DNA of 64,000 nt from Massilia mucilaginosa (GTDB taxonomy: Bacteria; Pseudomonadota; Gammaproteobacteria; Burkholderiales; Burkholderiaceae_D), in assembly GCF_011682145.1 (NCBI RefSeq), contig NZ_WHJH01000003.1:1-64000 (forward strand), read 5' to 3'. Position numbers and translations under genes: made by a program. The notes under the pieces were generated by a model. The model was not told where the DNA came from, did not search any database, and saw only the letters and a list, made by a program, of their open reading frames with translations. Below, piece after piece: positions 36,163 to 45,464 of this stretch. Numbering within the stretch: position 1 is the first letter of the stretch; each line of letters starts with the position of its first letter.

Positions 36163-36648
36163 TCAGGCAGGGCGTTTGTGCTTGCCATGATGGCCGCGCC
36201 GCATGCCTTGCTCGTCAAACACCTTCTTTTGTTCCGGCGTCAAGGTCGCATAGAAGGTGTTCAGCGCGGCCAGCCGGGTTTCCATGCTGGCCACATGCTG
36301 TTTGGCCATCTCCAGCTGCTGTTCCATGCGCTCCGGCGCGCTCTTGCCGGCCCACTGGCCGCGTTCGCCACGGGCAGGGCGCTCGCCCGGCTTGCTGGCG
36401 GCGCTCCAGGCGGCCCAGGCCGGTTCCTGTTCCGCCGTCAGCTTGAGCTGATCGTGCAGGCGCGCCTGGCGCTGGGCCATGTGGGCCTGGCGCTTGGCCA
36501 TGTGCGCCGCGCGCTCGCCCTGATGGCGCTCCACGCTGGCCGCTTTCGGGTTGCTCTCCTGTGCATGCACGGCAACGGCGGCGCCGCCCATGCCCAGTAC
36601 GGCCAGGCTGATCACGAGGGTGTTGCGGACGGTAGTGAGTACGTTCAT
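36163..36648 (-). CDS. Spy/CpxP-like periplasmic chaperone (LTXXQ family)
   Basis: 161 residues. Signal peptide (about 1-30, ending AVHAQ), then a helical, Arg/His/Met/Gln-rich body with two LTxxQ-like motifs: LKLTAEQEPAWAAW at about 70 and ATLTPEQKKVFDEQ at about 138, the signature of Spy and CpxP. Such proteins are ATP-independent chaperones or stress-sensor inhibitors in the periplasm. The His-rich C-terminus (RRGHHGKHKRPA) may bind metal. Divergent from an OmpR-type regulator with shared upstream sites, so it is probably a target of that system. Confidence 0.88.
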   Translation of the reverse strand: MNVLTTVRNTLVISLAVLGMGGAAVAVHAQESNPKAASVERHQGERAAHMAKRQAHMAQRQARLHDQLKLTAEQEPAWAAWSAASKPGERPARGERGQWAGKSAPERMEQQLEMAKQHVASMETRLAALNTFYATLTPEQKKVFDEQGMRRGHHGKHKRPA

Positions 36649-36732
36649 GGCGTTTCCTTTGGGTGAAATGTGCGGGGTGCAACTGCATCATCTGCCCTGC
36701 ATGTTTCCATGCCGTTTCCGCTGCCCATGAGT

Positions 36733-36779
36733 TTGTATCTATTTGTATCGCCCTCATGCCAATATACATGACGATACAA
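36733..36779. promoter_or_regulatory. Repeated TTGTATC sites between Spy-like gene and response regulator
   Basis: TTGTATC occurs at 36733-36739 and 36743-36749, exactly 10 bp apart in the same direction, and as its complement GATACAA at 36773-36779. OmpR-family regulators bind tandem direct repeats one helical turn apart. The site sits in the divergent gap (about 85 bp from the Spy-like start, 40-90 bp from the regulator start). Binding by the adjacent regulator is inferred. Confidence 0.5.
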
Positions 36780-36821
36780 AACCGCTATCCGGGGCCGCCC
36801 TAAGTGGGGATAATTGCGGGC

Positions 36822-37550
36822 ATGGATACTCCTTCTACCATTCTCATCGTCGACGACGACCGCGACATCCGCTCGCTGCTGGCCGATTACCTCGAATCGA
36901 ACGGCTACCGGGCCCTGGCCGCCGCCGACGGCACCGCCATGTGGAAGACGCTCGACGAAGCGCGTCCCGACCTGATCGTGCTCGACCTGAACCTGCCGGG
37001 CGACGACGGCCTGACCCTGTGCCGCAAGCTGCGCGCCAATTCGACCCTGCCGGTGATCATGCTGACCGCCCGCAACGAGCCGCTCGACCGCATCCTGGGC
37101 CTGGAAATGGGCGCCGACGATTACCTGCCCAAGCCGTTCGAGCCGCGCGAGCTGCTGGCGCGCATCCGCAGCGTGCTGCGCCGCAGCCACGCGATGCCGT
37201 CCAACGCCCCGTCCGACAATGCCCAGCAGATGCGCTTTTCCGGCTGGACGCTCGACCTGACCGCGCGCCACCTGCTCAACCCGGAAGGCATCGTGATCAT
37301 GCTCTCCGGCGCCGAATTCCGCCTGCTGCGCGTGTTCCTCGAGCATCCCAACCGCGTGCTCAACCGCGACCAGCTGCTCAACCTGACCCAGGGCCGCGAC
37401 GCCGACCCGTTCGACCGCTCGATCGACATCCAGATCAGCCGCCTGCGCCAGAAGCTCGGCGAAGACGCGCGCCTGCCGCAGATCATCAAGACAGTGCGCA
37501 ACGGCGGCTATGTGCTGGCCGGCCAGGTGACGGTGGAGCCGGGCACGTGA
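36822..37550 (+). CDS. OmpR-family response regulator
   Basis: 242 residues. Receiver domain (about 5-118) with DDD at 11-13, phosphoacceptor D55 in VLDLNLPG and the KPF lysine loop; winged-helix DNA-binding domain (about 140-235) with RSIDIQISRLRQKLGED and TVRNGGYVLA, close to OmpR itself. Start ATG at 36822 (MDTPSTILIVDDD); a GTG at 36804 would add six residues. Its TGA overlaps the GTG of the kinase gene. Candidate autoregulatory sites lie just upstream. Confidence 0.95.
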   Translation: MDTPSTILIVDDDRDIRSLLADYLESNGYRALAAADGTAMWKTLDEARPDLIVLDLNLPGDDGLTLCRKLRANSTLPVIMLTARNEPLDRILGLEMGADDYLPKPFEPRELLARIRSVLRRSHAMPSNAPSDNAQQMRFSGWTLDLTARHLLNPEGIVIMLSGAEFRLLRVFLEHPNRVLNRDQLLNLTQGRDADPFDRSIDIQISRLRQKLGEDARLPQIIKTVRNGGYVLAGQVTVEPGT

Positions 37551-38911
37551 AGGCCTTCTTCGGTTCGATGACCGGGCGCGTGTTCCTCACGCTGCTGCTC
37601 GGCGTCGTGATCACGGCCGTGCTGACCCAGCTGCTGGCCGAAAACGAACGCCAGCGGGTCATCGAAGCCTTCCGCGACCAGCACGCCATGGACCGCGCCG
37701 AGCAACTCATCACCGCCACCGAAACCGTGCCCGCCTCGGCCCGCCTGGCCTACCTGGCGGCGGCCAACCGCCCCGGCATCCAGCTGGTCGTCATCAACGA
37801 CGAGCTGCCGGTCAAGCCGGCGCCCTCGCCCTTCACGGCGGCCCTGGGGGTGCGCATGGGGCCGCAGTACCAGCTGGCCACTATCGCGGCCCGGCCCGCC
37901 GCCTGCGACGTGCCGCGCATCCAGAACAGCATGTTCGGCCCGACCGAGTCGCAATGGAAGGGCGTGTGCGAGAGCATCAACGTGCGCCTGCGCGATGGCG
38001 AACTGCTGCGCCTCCTGGTGCTGCCGCCGCCGGCCTCCCTCATCGCCCAGGAAACCGACTACCGCATGATCATCGGCATGTTCCTGGTCAGCATCGCCTT
38101 CCTCGCGTATCTGGTGGCGCGCATGACCACCCGTCCGCTCAAGCAGCTGGCGCAGGCCGCCAAGGACCTCGGCAACGACATCAACCACCCGCCGCTGCAA
38201 TTGTCCGGCGCGAGCGAGATCCGCCAGGCCAGCGCGGCCTTCAACGCCATGCAGGCGCGCATCCGCCAGTACATTTTCCAGCGCACCCAGATGCTGGCCG
38301 CCATCACCCACGACCTGCAAACACCGCTCACGCGCATGCGCCTGCGCCTCGAAAAAGTCGGCGACGGCGAGCTGCGCGACCGCCTCGTGGGCGACCTGTC
38401 GGCCATGCAGGAAATGGTGCGCGAAGGCCTCGACCTGGCGCGCAGCACCGACACCACCGAAGCGATGCAGGCGCTCGACCTCGATTCCCTGCTCGATTCG
38501 GTCAGCTGCGACGCCACCGACGCCGGCCAGCAGGTGGTGGTGCACGGCCACGCCGGCATGGCCTTGCTGGGACGGCCGATGGCGCTGCGGCGCTGCCTGG
38601 TGAACCTGATCGACAACGCCGTCAAGTACGGCCAGCGCGCCGATGTGACGGTGGAGGCGGGCGCGGGCGCTGCGCGCATCCGCGTGCGCGACAACGGTCC
38701 CGGCATCGCCCCGGGCGAGCTGGCGCGCGTGTTCGAACCGTTCTACCGGGTCGAAACCTCGCGCTCGCGCGAATCCGGCGGCACCGGGCTGGGTTTGACC
38801 ATCGCCCGCAACATCGCCGAGCAGCACGGCGGCAGCATCGCGCTGATCAACCATCCGGAGGGCGGGCTGGAAGTGAGCCTGGTCCTGCCGGAGTATTACG
38901 CCGGCACCTAG
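37547..38911 (+). CDS. Sensor histidine kinase
   Basis: 454 residues, GTG start overlapping the regulator stop by 4 bp. Two membrane helices (about 10-30 and 168-190) enclose a periplasmic sensor region of about 135 residues; HAMP (about 188-240); H-box ITHDLQTPLTRMR with H255; N-box NLIDNAVKYG; G1 RDNGPGI; G2 GGTGLGLTIA. EnvZ-like overall. The periplasmic region has a pair of cysteines (AACDVPRI and KGVCESIN) that might form a disulfide. With the Spy-like gene and the RND pump beside it, an envelope-stress or toxicant sensor is the likely role. Confidence 0.94.
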   Translation: MKAFFGSMTGRVFLTLLLGVVITAVLTQLLAENERQRVIEAFRDQHAMDRAEQLITATETVPASARLAYLAAANRPGIQLVVINDELPVKPAPSPFTAALGVRMGPQYQLATIAARPAACDVPRIQNSMFGPTESQWKGVCESINVRLRDGELLRLLVLPPPASLIAQETDYRMIIGMFLVSIAFLAYLVARMTTRPLKQLAQAAKDLGNDINHPPLQLSGASEIRQASAAFNAMQARIRQYIFQRTQMLAAITHDLQTPLTRMRLRLEKVGDGELRDRLVGDLSAMQEMVREGLDLARSTDTTEAMQALDLDSLLDSVSCDATDAGQQVVVHGHAGMALLGRPMALRRCLVNLIDNAVKYGQRADVTVEAGAGAARIRVRDNGPGIAPGELARVFEPFYRVETSRSRESGGTGLGLTIARNIAEQHGGSIALINHPEGGLEVSLVLPEYYAGT

Positions 38912-38998
38912 GATGGCTAGCCCGCCGGCGCGGCATCGCCTTCGCCTCAATGAATTGAACCGATCATAAGCCGCCCGCAGTGGCGACCAGGGAAACGC

Positions 38999-40198
38999 AT
39001 GAAAAAGAAGAGCATCGTCATCATCGCCGGCCTCGCCGGCCTCGCCGTCCTCATCGGCGCGCTCGCGTGGTATCCGGGCCGTGATGACAAAGCCGCCGGC
39101 GCCGGCCAGGCCGGCAAGGGCGGAGCGGGTCCCAACGGCGGCGCCCAGCCGCCGGCCATTGTCAACGTCATCGCGCCGCAGCGCCAGGATGTGCCGGTGG
39201 TGTTGCAGGCCAATGCCAGCGTGACGCCGGTCAGCACGGTCGACCTGCATCCGCAGACGACCAGCACGATCCGCAAGGTGCATATCAAGGAAGGCCAGTT
39301 CGTCAAGGCCGGTGAACTGATGTTTTCGCTCGACGACCGCAGCGAGCGCGCCAATATCGACAAGGCGCGCGCCCAGATGGCGCGCGACGCCGCCAGCGCC
39401 GCCGACCTGGAACGCCAGTACAAGCGCAGCGAGGAACTGTTCGCGCAAAAGTTCATCGCCCAGAGCGCGGTCGATACCCTGAAAAGCCAGCTCGATTCGG
39501 CGCGCGCGCTGGTCGGCGCCGGCCAGGCCGCGCTCCAGGCCGAGCAGGTCAACGCCAGCTACAGCGCGATCCGCGCGCCGATGGCGGGCCGGGTCGGCGC
39601 CATCAACGTGTTCCCGGGCAGCCTGGTGCAACTGGCCACCTCGCTCACCACCATCACCCAGCTCGACCCGATCAACATCGCCTTCAACGTGCCCGAAAGC
39701 GCGCTGGGCGACCTGCTGGCGGCCCAGAGAAACGGCGCGGTCACGGTCGACGCGCTGGCCGGCCCGAACGCCAGGGCGGTCAGCGGCAAGCTCAGTTTCA
39801 TCGACAACACGGTCGATCCGCTGGCCGGCTCGATCAAGGTCAAGGCCCTGTTCGACAACAAGGATGCCAGCCTGTGGCCGGGCCAGTACGTCAGCGCGCG
39901 CGTAACGGTGCAGACCATCAAGAACGCGGTGGTGATTCCGCAGGCGGCCATCATCAGCAATACCCGCGGCACTTTCGTGTACGTGATGGGCGCCGACCAG
40001 AGCGCGCAACAGATGCCGGTCGTGCGCCTGCATGCGTTTGGCCTGAACGCGGCCGTCTCGGGCCTGAACGGCGACGAAAAAGTCATCACCGAGGGCAAGC
40101 AGAACCTGCGTCCGGGCGCGAAGGTCAGGCTGGCCGACGCCGCCGCGCCGAAAGCTGGCGCGACCACCACCAGCACCACCACGGTGGCGGCCCAATGA
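38999..40198 (+). CDS. RND efflux periplasmic adaptor subunit
   Basis: 399 residues of the membrane fusion protein family. N-terminal membrane anchor (about 5-24), no lipobox; lipoyl halves around TIRKVHIKEGQFVKAG and SYSAIRAPMAGRVG; a coiled-coil hairpin (about 115-180); beta-barrel and membrane-proximal domains with VVIPQAAIISNTRGTFVYV. It bridges the inner-membrane pump to an outer-membrane channel. The GAAP-rich and Thr-rich ends are low complexity. ATGA overlap with the pump gene. Confidence 0.94.
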   Translation: MKKKSIVIIAGLAGLAVLIGALAWYPGRDDKAAGAGQAGKGGAGPNGGAQPPAIVNVIAPQRQDVPVVLQANASVTPVSTVDLHPQTTSTIRKVHIKEGQFVKAGELMFSLDDRSERANIDKARAQMARDAASAADLERQYKRSEELFAQKFIAQSAVDTLKSQLDSARALVGAGQAALQAEQVNASYSAIRAPMAGRVGAINVFPGSLVQLATSLTTITQLDPINIAFNVPESALGDLLAAQRNGAVTVDALAGPNARAVSGKLSFIDNTVDPLAGSIKVKALFDNKDASLWPGQYVSARVTVQTIKNAVVIPQAAIISNTRGTFVYVMGADQSAQQMPVVRLHAFGLNAAVSGLNGDEKVITEGKQNLRPGAKVRLADAAAPKAGATTTSTTTVAAQ

Positions 40199-43100
40199 AT
40201 TTGTCCGAACTGTGCATCCGCCGTCCCGTGATGGTGGTGCTGCTCTCGCTGAGCATGATTCTGGTGGGCGTGCTGTCGTACCTGGCCATTCCGGTCGCGG
40301 CGCTGCCCAGCTATAACACCCCGGTCATCAACGTCCAGGCCAACCTGTCCGGCGCCAGCCCGGAAACCATGGCGTCCTCGGTCGCGCTGCCGCTCGAAAA
40401 GCAGTTCTCGACCATCGCCGGCATCAACCTGATCACCTCGACCAGCACCCAGGGCCAGACCTCGCTGACCTTGGAGTTCGACCCCAGCATCGACGTCAAC
40501 GTGGCCGCCATCGATGTGCAGGCCGCGCTGCTCGGCGCCCAGCGCCAGCTGCCGCAGGAGATGACCGAGCTGCCGTCCTACCGCAAGGTCAACCCGGCCG
40601 ACGCCCCGGTGCTGTTCATGGCCATGACGTCGCCGTCGATGAATTTGTCGGAACTGAACGACTACGCCGAAAACCTGGTCGCCCCGAGCCTGTCGACCCT
40701 GCCCGGCGTGGCCCAGGTGACCGTCAACGGCCAGAAGCGCTTCGCGGTGCGGGTGCGCGCCAAGTCCGACCTGATGAACGCGCGTAACCTGTCGATGGAC
40801 GAACTGGCGCTGGCGCTGCGCGCCGCCAACTCGAACGCGCCGCTCGGCGTGCTCGATGGCCCGAGCCAGACCATGACCATCCAGGGCAATGCGCAATTGA
40901 TGAACGCGGCCGCGTTTGCCGACCTGATCGTCGCCACCCGCAACGGCGAACCGGTGCGCCTGAAAGACGTGGCCTCGGTCGAAGACAGCTACCAGTCGGT
41001 CAAGGCGGCCGGTAGCTACAACGGCGAGCGCTCGATCGTGCTGCTGGTGCAGCGCCAGCCCAACGCCAACACGGTGCAGGTGGTCGACGCCGTGCGCCAG
41101 CTGCTGCCGCGCTTCCAGGCCCAGTTGCCCGCCTCGATCAAGATCACCCTCGTCAACGACCGTTCGGTGTCGATCCGCGAAGCCATCCACGACGTCAACC
41201 TGACCCTGGCCGGCACTGTGGCGCTGGTGGTGCTGGTGATCTTCCTGTTCCTGCACCGCGCCGCCGCCACTTTCATCCCGGCCGTGACCATGCCGATTTC
41301 GCTGCTGGGCGCCCTGTCGCTGCTGTACGCCTTCGGCTACAGCCTGGATAACGTGTCCCTGCTCGGCATCACCCTGGCCGTGGGCCTGGTGGTCGACGAC
41401 GCCATCGTGGTGCTGGAAAATATCGTGCGCCACATCGAGATGGGCAAAAAACCCGTCGACGCCGCCCTGATCGGCTCGCGCGAAATGGGCTTTACCATCG
41501 TCTCGATTTCGATTTCGCTGGTGGCCGTGTTCATCCCGATCTTCTTCATGCCGGGCGTGATTGGCCTGTTGTTCCACGAATTCGCGGTGGTGGTCGGGCT
41601 GTCGGTGCTGGTGTCGGCGCTGGTGTCGCTGACCCTGGTGCCGATGCTGGCCAGCCGCCTGCTGCCGCCCCACTCGGAGGAAGAGGGTGGCGAGAAGAGC
41701 TTCATCGGACGCCACTTCGAAGCCGGTTTCGCGCGCGTGCGCGACGGCTATGCCAGGTCGCTCGACCTGGCGCTGGCGCACCGCTTCATCGTGCTGGGGG
41801 TCGCCGTCGGCACCTTTGTCCTGACGATCGTCATGTACACCACCATCCCCAAGGGTTTCTTCCCCGAGGAAGACCTGGGCCAGCTGCGCATGACCATCGA
41901 AGCGGCGGAAGACACCTCGACCGACGCCATGCTGATCCTGCAAGAGAAAGTGGTGGCCGTGATCCGCGCCGACCCGAGCGTGCAGGATGTGACCTCGTTT
42001 ACCGGCGGCGGCAATACCGGGCGCGGTTTCATCGCCTTGAAACCGCGCGACGTGCGCGTGAAGATGCCGCAGGTGGTCGAGCGCTTGCGCAAAGCCACGC
42101 GCCAGGTGGCCGGCGTGTCGGTGTTTCTCTCGCCGATCCAGAACTTGCAGCTGGGCGGGCGGCCAAGCAAGAGCCGCTACCAGTACACCCTGCAAAGCGT
42201 CAGTTCCGACGCGCTGGGCGACTGGGCCAACAAATACCTCGAGCGCATGCGCGCCGACCCGAGCTTTCGCGATGTCACCAGCGATTCGCAGAACCGCGGC
42301 CTGCAGGCGACCCTGAAGATCGACCGCGACAAGGCCAACGCCATGGGCGTGCAGATCGCCGACGTGCGTACCGCCCTGTACGCGGCCTTCGGCGAGCGCC
42401 AGGTCTCGACCATCTATGCGGCCGCCGCCAGCTACAACGTGATCCTCGAAGCCGAGCTGGCCGACCGCCAGTCCGAAGACGCCCTGGGACGGGTGTCGGT
42501 GCGCAGCAAGGGCGGCCAGCTGGTGCAGTTGTCGAGCTTTGCCACGGTCGAACGCACGGTTGGCCCGACCTCGGTCAACCACCAGGGCCAGCTGCAGGCG
42601 ATCACGCTCTCGTTCAACCTGCCCGCCGACGTGCCGCTGGGCGTGGCCACCGGCAAGATCGACCGGATGGGCGTGGACATGAAGCTGCCGGCCTCGGTCA
42701 TCACCAAGTACGGCGGCGACGCCGCGGTGTTCCAGGATTCGCAGTCGAGCCAGATCATCCTGATCGTGGCCGCGCTGGGCGTGATCTACGTCCTGCTGGG
42801 CGTGCTGTACGAGAGCTTCATCCACCCGCTGACCATCCTGGCGGGCCTGCCCTCGGCCGCCGTGGGGGCGCTGCTGACCCTGCGCATCTTCGGGCTGGAC
42901 CTGACCATGATCGCCATCATCGGCATCCTGATGCTGATCGGGATCGTGAAAAAGAACGCCATCATGATGATCGACTTCGCCCTGCATGCGCAGCGCAAGG
43001 AGGGCTTGAGTCCCGCCGAAGCGATCCGCGAAGCCTGCATCCTGCGCCTGCGCCCGATCCTGATGACCACCCTGGCCGCGCTGATGGGCGCGCTGCCGAT

Positions 43101-43287
43101 CGCGCTCGGCCTGGGCGCCGGCGCCGAACTGCGCCAGCCGCTCGGCCTGGCCGTGGTCGGCGGCTTGCTGTTTTCGCAAGTCATCACGCTCTACATCACC
43201 CCGGTGATCTACCTGTTCCTCGACAAGTACAGCGGCAGCGGTCCGATGACCGACGAGCAGCTGGCCAATGTCGAGAAAACACACTGA
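40195..43287 (+). CDS. RND multidrug efflux pump (HAE-1/MdtBC-like)
   Basis: 1030 residues, full length. N-terminal helix NLSELCIRRPVMVVLLSLSM; two large periplasmic loops; proton relay aspartates D401-D402 in GLVVDDAIVVLENI and the partner lysine region GIVKKNAIMMIDFA (K919-K920). The sequence resembles MdtB/MdtC more than AcrB. Proton-driven export of drugs or bile-salt-like compounds is typical. No TolC-type outer membrane channel gene is in the window, so a shared one must serve. It appears to be the last gene of the regulator-kinase-adaptor-pump set. Confidence 0.95.
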   Translation: MNLSELCIRRPVMVVLLSLSMILVGVLSYLAIPVAALPSYNTPVINVQANLSGASPETMASSVALPLEKQFSTIAGINLITSTSTQGQTSLTLEFDPSIDVNVAAIDVQAALLGAQRQLPQEMTELPSYRKVNPADAPVLFMAMTSPSMNLSELNDYAENLVAPSLSTLPGVAQVTVNGQKRFAVRVRAKSDLMNARNLSMDELALALRAANSNAPLGVLDGPSQTMTIQGNAQLMNAAAFADLIVATRNGEPVRLKDVASVEDSYQSVKAAGSYNGERSIVLLVQRQPNANTVQVVDAVRQLLPRFQAQLPASIKITLVNDRSVSIREAIHDVNLTLAGTVALVVLVIFLFLHRAAATFIPAVTMPISLLGALSLLYAFGYSLDNVSLLGITLAVGLVVDDAIVVLENIVRHIEMGKKPVDAALIGSREMGFTIVSISISLVAVFIPIFFMPGVIGLLFHEFAVVVGLSVLVSALVSLTLVPMLASRLLPPHSEEEGGEKSFIGRHFEAGFARVRDGYARSLDLALAHRFIVLGVAVGTFVLTIVMYTTIPKGFFPEEDLGQLRMTIEAAEDTSTDAMLILQEKVVAVIRADPSVQDVTSFTGGGNTGRGFIALKPRDVRVKMPQVVERLRKATRQVAGVSVFLSPIQNLQLGGRPSKSRYQYTLQSVSSDALGDWANKYLERMRADPSFRDVTSDSQNRGLQATLKIDRDKANAMGVQIADVRTALYAAFGERQVSTIYAAAASYNVILEAELADRQSEDALGRVSVRSKGGQLVQLSSFATVERTVGPTSVNHQGQLQAITLSFNLPADVPLGVATGKIDRMGVDMKLPASVITKYGGDAAVFQDSQSSQIILIVAALGVIYVLLGVLYESFIHPLTILAGLPSAAVGALLTLRIFGLDLTMIAIIGILMLIGIVKKNAIMMIDFALHAQRKEGLSPAEAIREACILRLRPILMTTLAALMGALPIALGLGAGAELRQPLGLAVVGGLLFSQVITLYITPVIYLFLDKYSGSGPMTDEQLANVEKTH

Positions 43288-43331
43288 TATTTCCACAAGG
43301 AATTTAGTTGACTGGAAACAACACGACGATT

Positions 43332-43380
43332 TGACCGCCTGCCACCATGGAAGCTATGCATCTTCATTGACAGGCGGTCA
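43332..43380 (+). promoter_or_regulatory. Inverted repeat covering the RBS of the FAD/NAD(P) protein gene
   Basis: TGACCGCCTG (43332-43341) and CAGGCGGTCA (43371-43380) are perfect 10-bp arms 29 nt apart; ATG starts 2 nt after the right arm. The right arm contains the AGGCGG ribosome binding site. As RNA the hairpin would hide that site; as DNA it could be an operator. The left arm is followed by CACCATGG and the right arm by ACCATGA, an echo of the start region. Confidence 0.55.
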
Positions 43381-43382
43381 CC

Positions 43383-45290
43383 ATGAAACGTTACAGCGTC
43401 ACCCTTATCGGCATGGGCCCGCGCGGCCTGTCCCTGCTCGAGCGCATCGCCGCCTTCGCGCGCGCCCACAACACCCCCCTGCAAGTGAACCTGATCGACC
43501 CGGGCGAGTGCGGTCCGGGCGTGCACTCGCCGAGCCAGCCGCAGCACCTCCTGATCAATACCGTGGCCAGCCAGGTCACGATTTTCCCCTTCCGCGAGGC
43601 GGTCGAGCTCGCGCCCGTGTGCGCCACGCCCTCGCTCACCGAATGGGCCCACGCCGAAGGCTACCGCCGCTTCGGCGACCAGTTCGTGCAGGTCGAGCCA
43701 GGGGACGAGGACGGCGCCGCGATCACGCCGCTCGACTACCTGCCGCGCTATCTGCTGGGGCGCTACCTGGTCTGGGCCTACGACACCATCCGCGCGGCGC
43801 TGCCGCCGACAGTGAGCCTGACCCATCTGCGGCACCGCGCCATCGACATGTTCCAGATGCCCGACAGCAGCTTCATGGTGGAGCTCGACAGCGGTTTTTC
43901 GGTCAACAGCGATTTCGTCTTCATGACGACCGGCCACAGCCGCAATAACCTGACCGACGAAGAAGCCTGGTGCCACAAGTTTGCCCAGGACCATGCGCGC
44001 TACAACGGCAAGCTGGCCTTCATCCGCCATGTGTATCCGCTCGACAAACTGGTCGGCATCGCCAGCGACGCCCGGGTCGCGATCGAAGGGCTGGGCCTGA
44101 CCGCGCACGATGTGGTCTCGCAGCTGACGGTGGGCCGGGGCGGGCGTTTCGAGCCCTCCGGCAGCGGCCTGCGCTACATCGCGTCGGGGCGCGAGCCGGC
44201 GCTGCTGCTGTTTTCGCGCAAATGCCTGCCGGCGGCGGCGCGCGGCATCAACCAGAAAGGCTTGAACGGACGCCACCAGACGCGCTTTTTCACGCGCGAC
44301 GCGCTGCGCGCCCTGCGCCAGCAAGCCCAGCGCGAGCGCGGCAGCCCCCAGCTCGACTTCGACCGCGAACTGCTGCCGCTGCTGACCCGCGAAATGGGCT
44401 ACGCCTGGCGCGGCGCGCTGGCCGAAGCGAAGGGCGCGCCGCTACCCGATCCCTTGAACTACGAGCTTGGCGCCGAGGAACGGGCCGCCATCGACGCCAT
44501 GCTGTTTCCCCTGCAGGGGCGCCACTTCGACACGGCCGACGACTTTGCCACCTTTTTCACCTGCATGATCGCCGACGACCTGTCTGAAGCGCGCCGGGGC
44601 AACCTGGGCAGCCCGATCAAGGCCGCCGCCGACGTGCTGCGCGACGCCCGCACCGTGCTGCAAGACATGATCGAGCATGGCGGCCTGAGCGCCGCGTCGC
44701 ACCGCAAGTTCCTCAGCGTCTATAACCCGGCGATCAACCGGGTCAGCTTCGGCCCGCCGAGCCAGCGCAACGAACAGTTGCTGGCGCTGCTCGAAGCCGG
44801 CGTGCTGAGCGTTGCCGCCGGTCCCAACGCGGCCGTGCGCATCGACGAAGACCGCTCCCAGTTCGCCCTGCACACGCGCTTTGCCTCGGGCGCGGCGATC
44901 CAGCATGTCGACGCGCTGATCGTGGCGCGGCTCGATGTGTTCTCGCCCGAAACCGACGACAGCCCCTTGACCCGCAACCTGCTCAAGCGCGGCACCATCC
45001 GCCCTTATTACAATGGCACCTTCCATCCGGGCGGGGTGGACATCGACCAGGCCAACCATCCGCTCGACAGCGCGGCGCGCCCGGTGGCCAACCTGTGGGC
45101 GCTCGGCTTCCTGGTGGAAGGGCCGCATTACTACACGCACGCCTTGCCGCGCCCGCACATGCACTCGCGCCAGGTGCTCGACGCCGAGCGCTGCGTGCGC
45201 GAACTGTTCGCGCAACTGGCCGAGCGCGACAGTGCCCGGCGCCAGCAGCGTCCGCGCGTGTTCGCCGGCGCCGAGCGGGTCACCAGCTGA
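43383..45290 (+). CDS. FAD/NAD(P)-binding oxidoreductase-like protein
   Basis: 635 residues. N-terminal Rossmann motif VTLIGMGPRGLSLLERI (GxGxxG) and the HSPSQPQHLLINTVASQVT segment place it in the NAD_binding_9 group of FAD/NAD(P)-binding proteins. FMTTGHSRNN at about 180 matches the second nucleotide-binding region, and RPVANLWALGFLVEGPHYYTHALPRP near the C-terminus is a conserved end of the family. Relatives occur as tailoring or detoxifying enzymes, but the substrate is unknown. It stands alone after the RND pump, behind a marked inverted repeat. Cytosolic; no membrane segments. Confidence 0.8.
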   Translation: MKRYSVTLIGMGPRGLSLLERIAAFARAHNTPLQVNLIDPGECGPGVHSPSQPQHLLINTVASQVTIFPFREAVELAPVCATPSLTEWAHAEGYRRFGDQFVQVEPGDEDGAAITPLDYLPRYLLGRYLVWAYDTIRAALPPTVSLTHLRHRAIDMFQMPDSSFMVELDSGFSVNSDFVFMTTGHSRNNLTDEEAWCHKFAQDHARYNGKLAFIRHVYPLDKLVGIASDARVAIEGLGLTAHDVVSQLTVGRGGRFEPSGSGLRYIASGREPALLLFSRKCLPAAARGINQKGLNGRHQTRFFTRDALRALRQQAQRERGSPQLDFDRELLPLLTREMGYAWRGALAEAKGAPLPDPLNYELGAEERAAIDAMLFPLQGRHFDTADDFATFFTCMIADDLSEARRGNLGSPIKAAADVLRDARTVLQDMIEHGGLSAASHRKFLSVYNPAINRVSFGPPSQRNEQLLALLEAGVLSVAAGPNAAVRIDEDRSQFALHTRFASGAAIQHVDALIVARLDVFSPETDDSPLTRNLLKRGTIRPYYNGTFHPGGVDIDQANHPLDSAARPVANLWALGFLVEGPHYYTHALPRPHMHSRQVLDAERCVRELFAQLAERDSARRQQRPRVFAGAERVTS

Positions 45291-45464
45291 GGCCGGGGAG
45301 GGTCGTATTGTTGCAGCATTGATACATATAGTAACAACCATCAAGACACTCATCTTGTAAGCTGCACAGGGTGAGCTTGCCAATGCGCAAAAACCACAAA
45401 ACGTATAGACTTCGGCTCCTGAGCCGCATTTTGCTGGCGCCGTCCCTGGAAAGTTGTTTACATT

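Noticed and set aside
37508-40195. Long open frame (895 codons) antisense to kinase and adaptor
   Set aside because: Shadow of two well-supported plus-strand genes; composition is not protein-like.
39559-43296. Very long open frame (1245 codons) antisense to the RND pump
   Set aside because: Same GC-skew shadow effect. The product is His/Gln/Asp-rich without any fold pattern, while the plus strand encodes a full-length, motif-complete pump.
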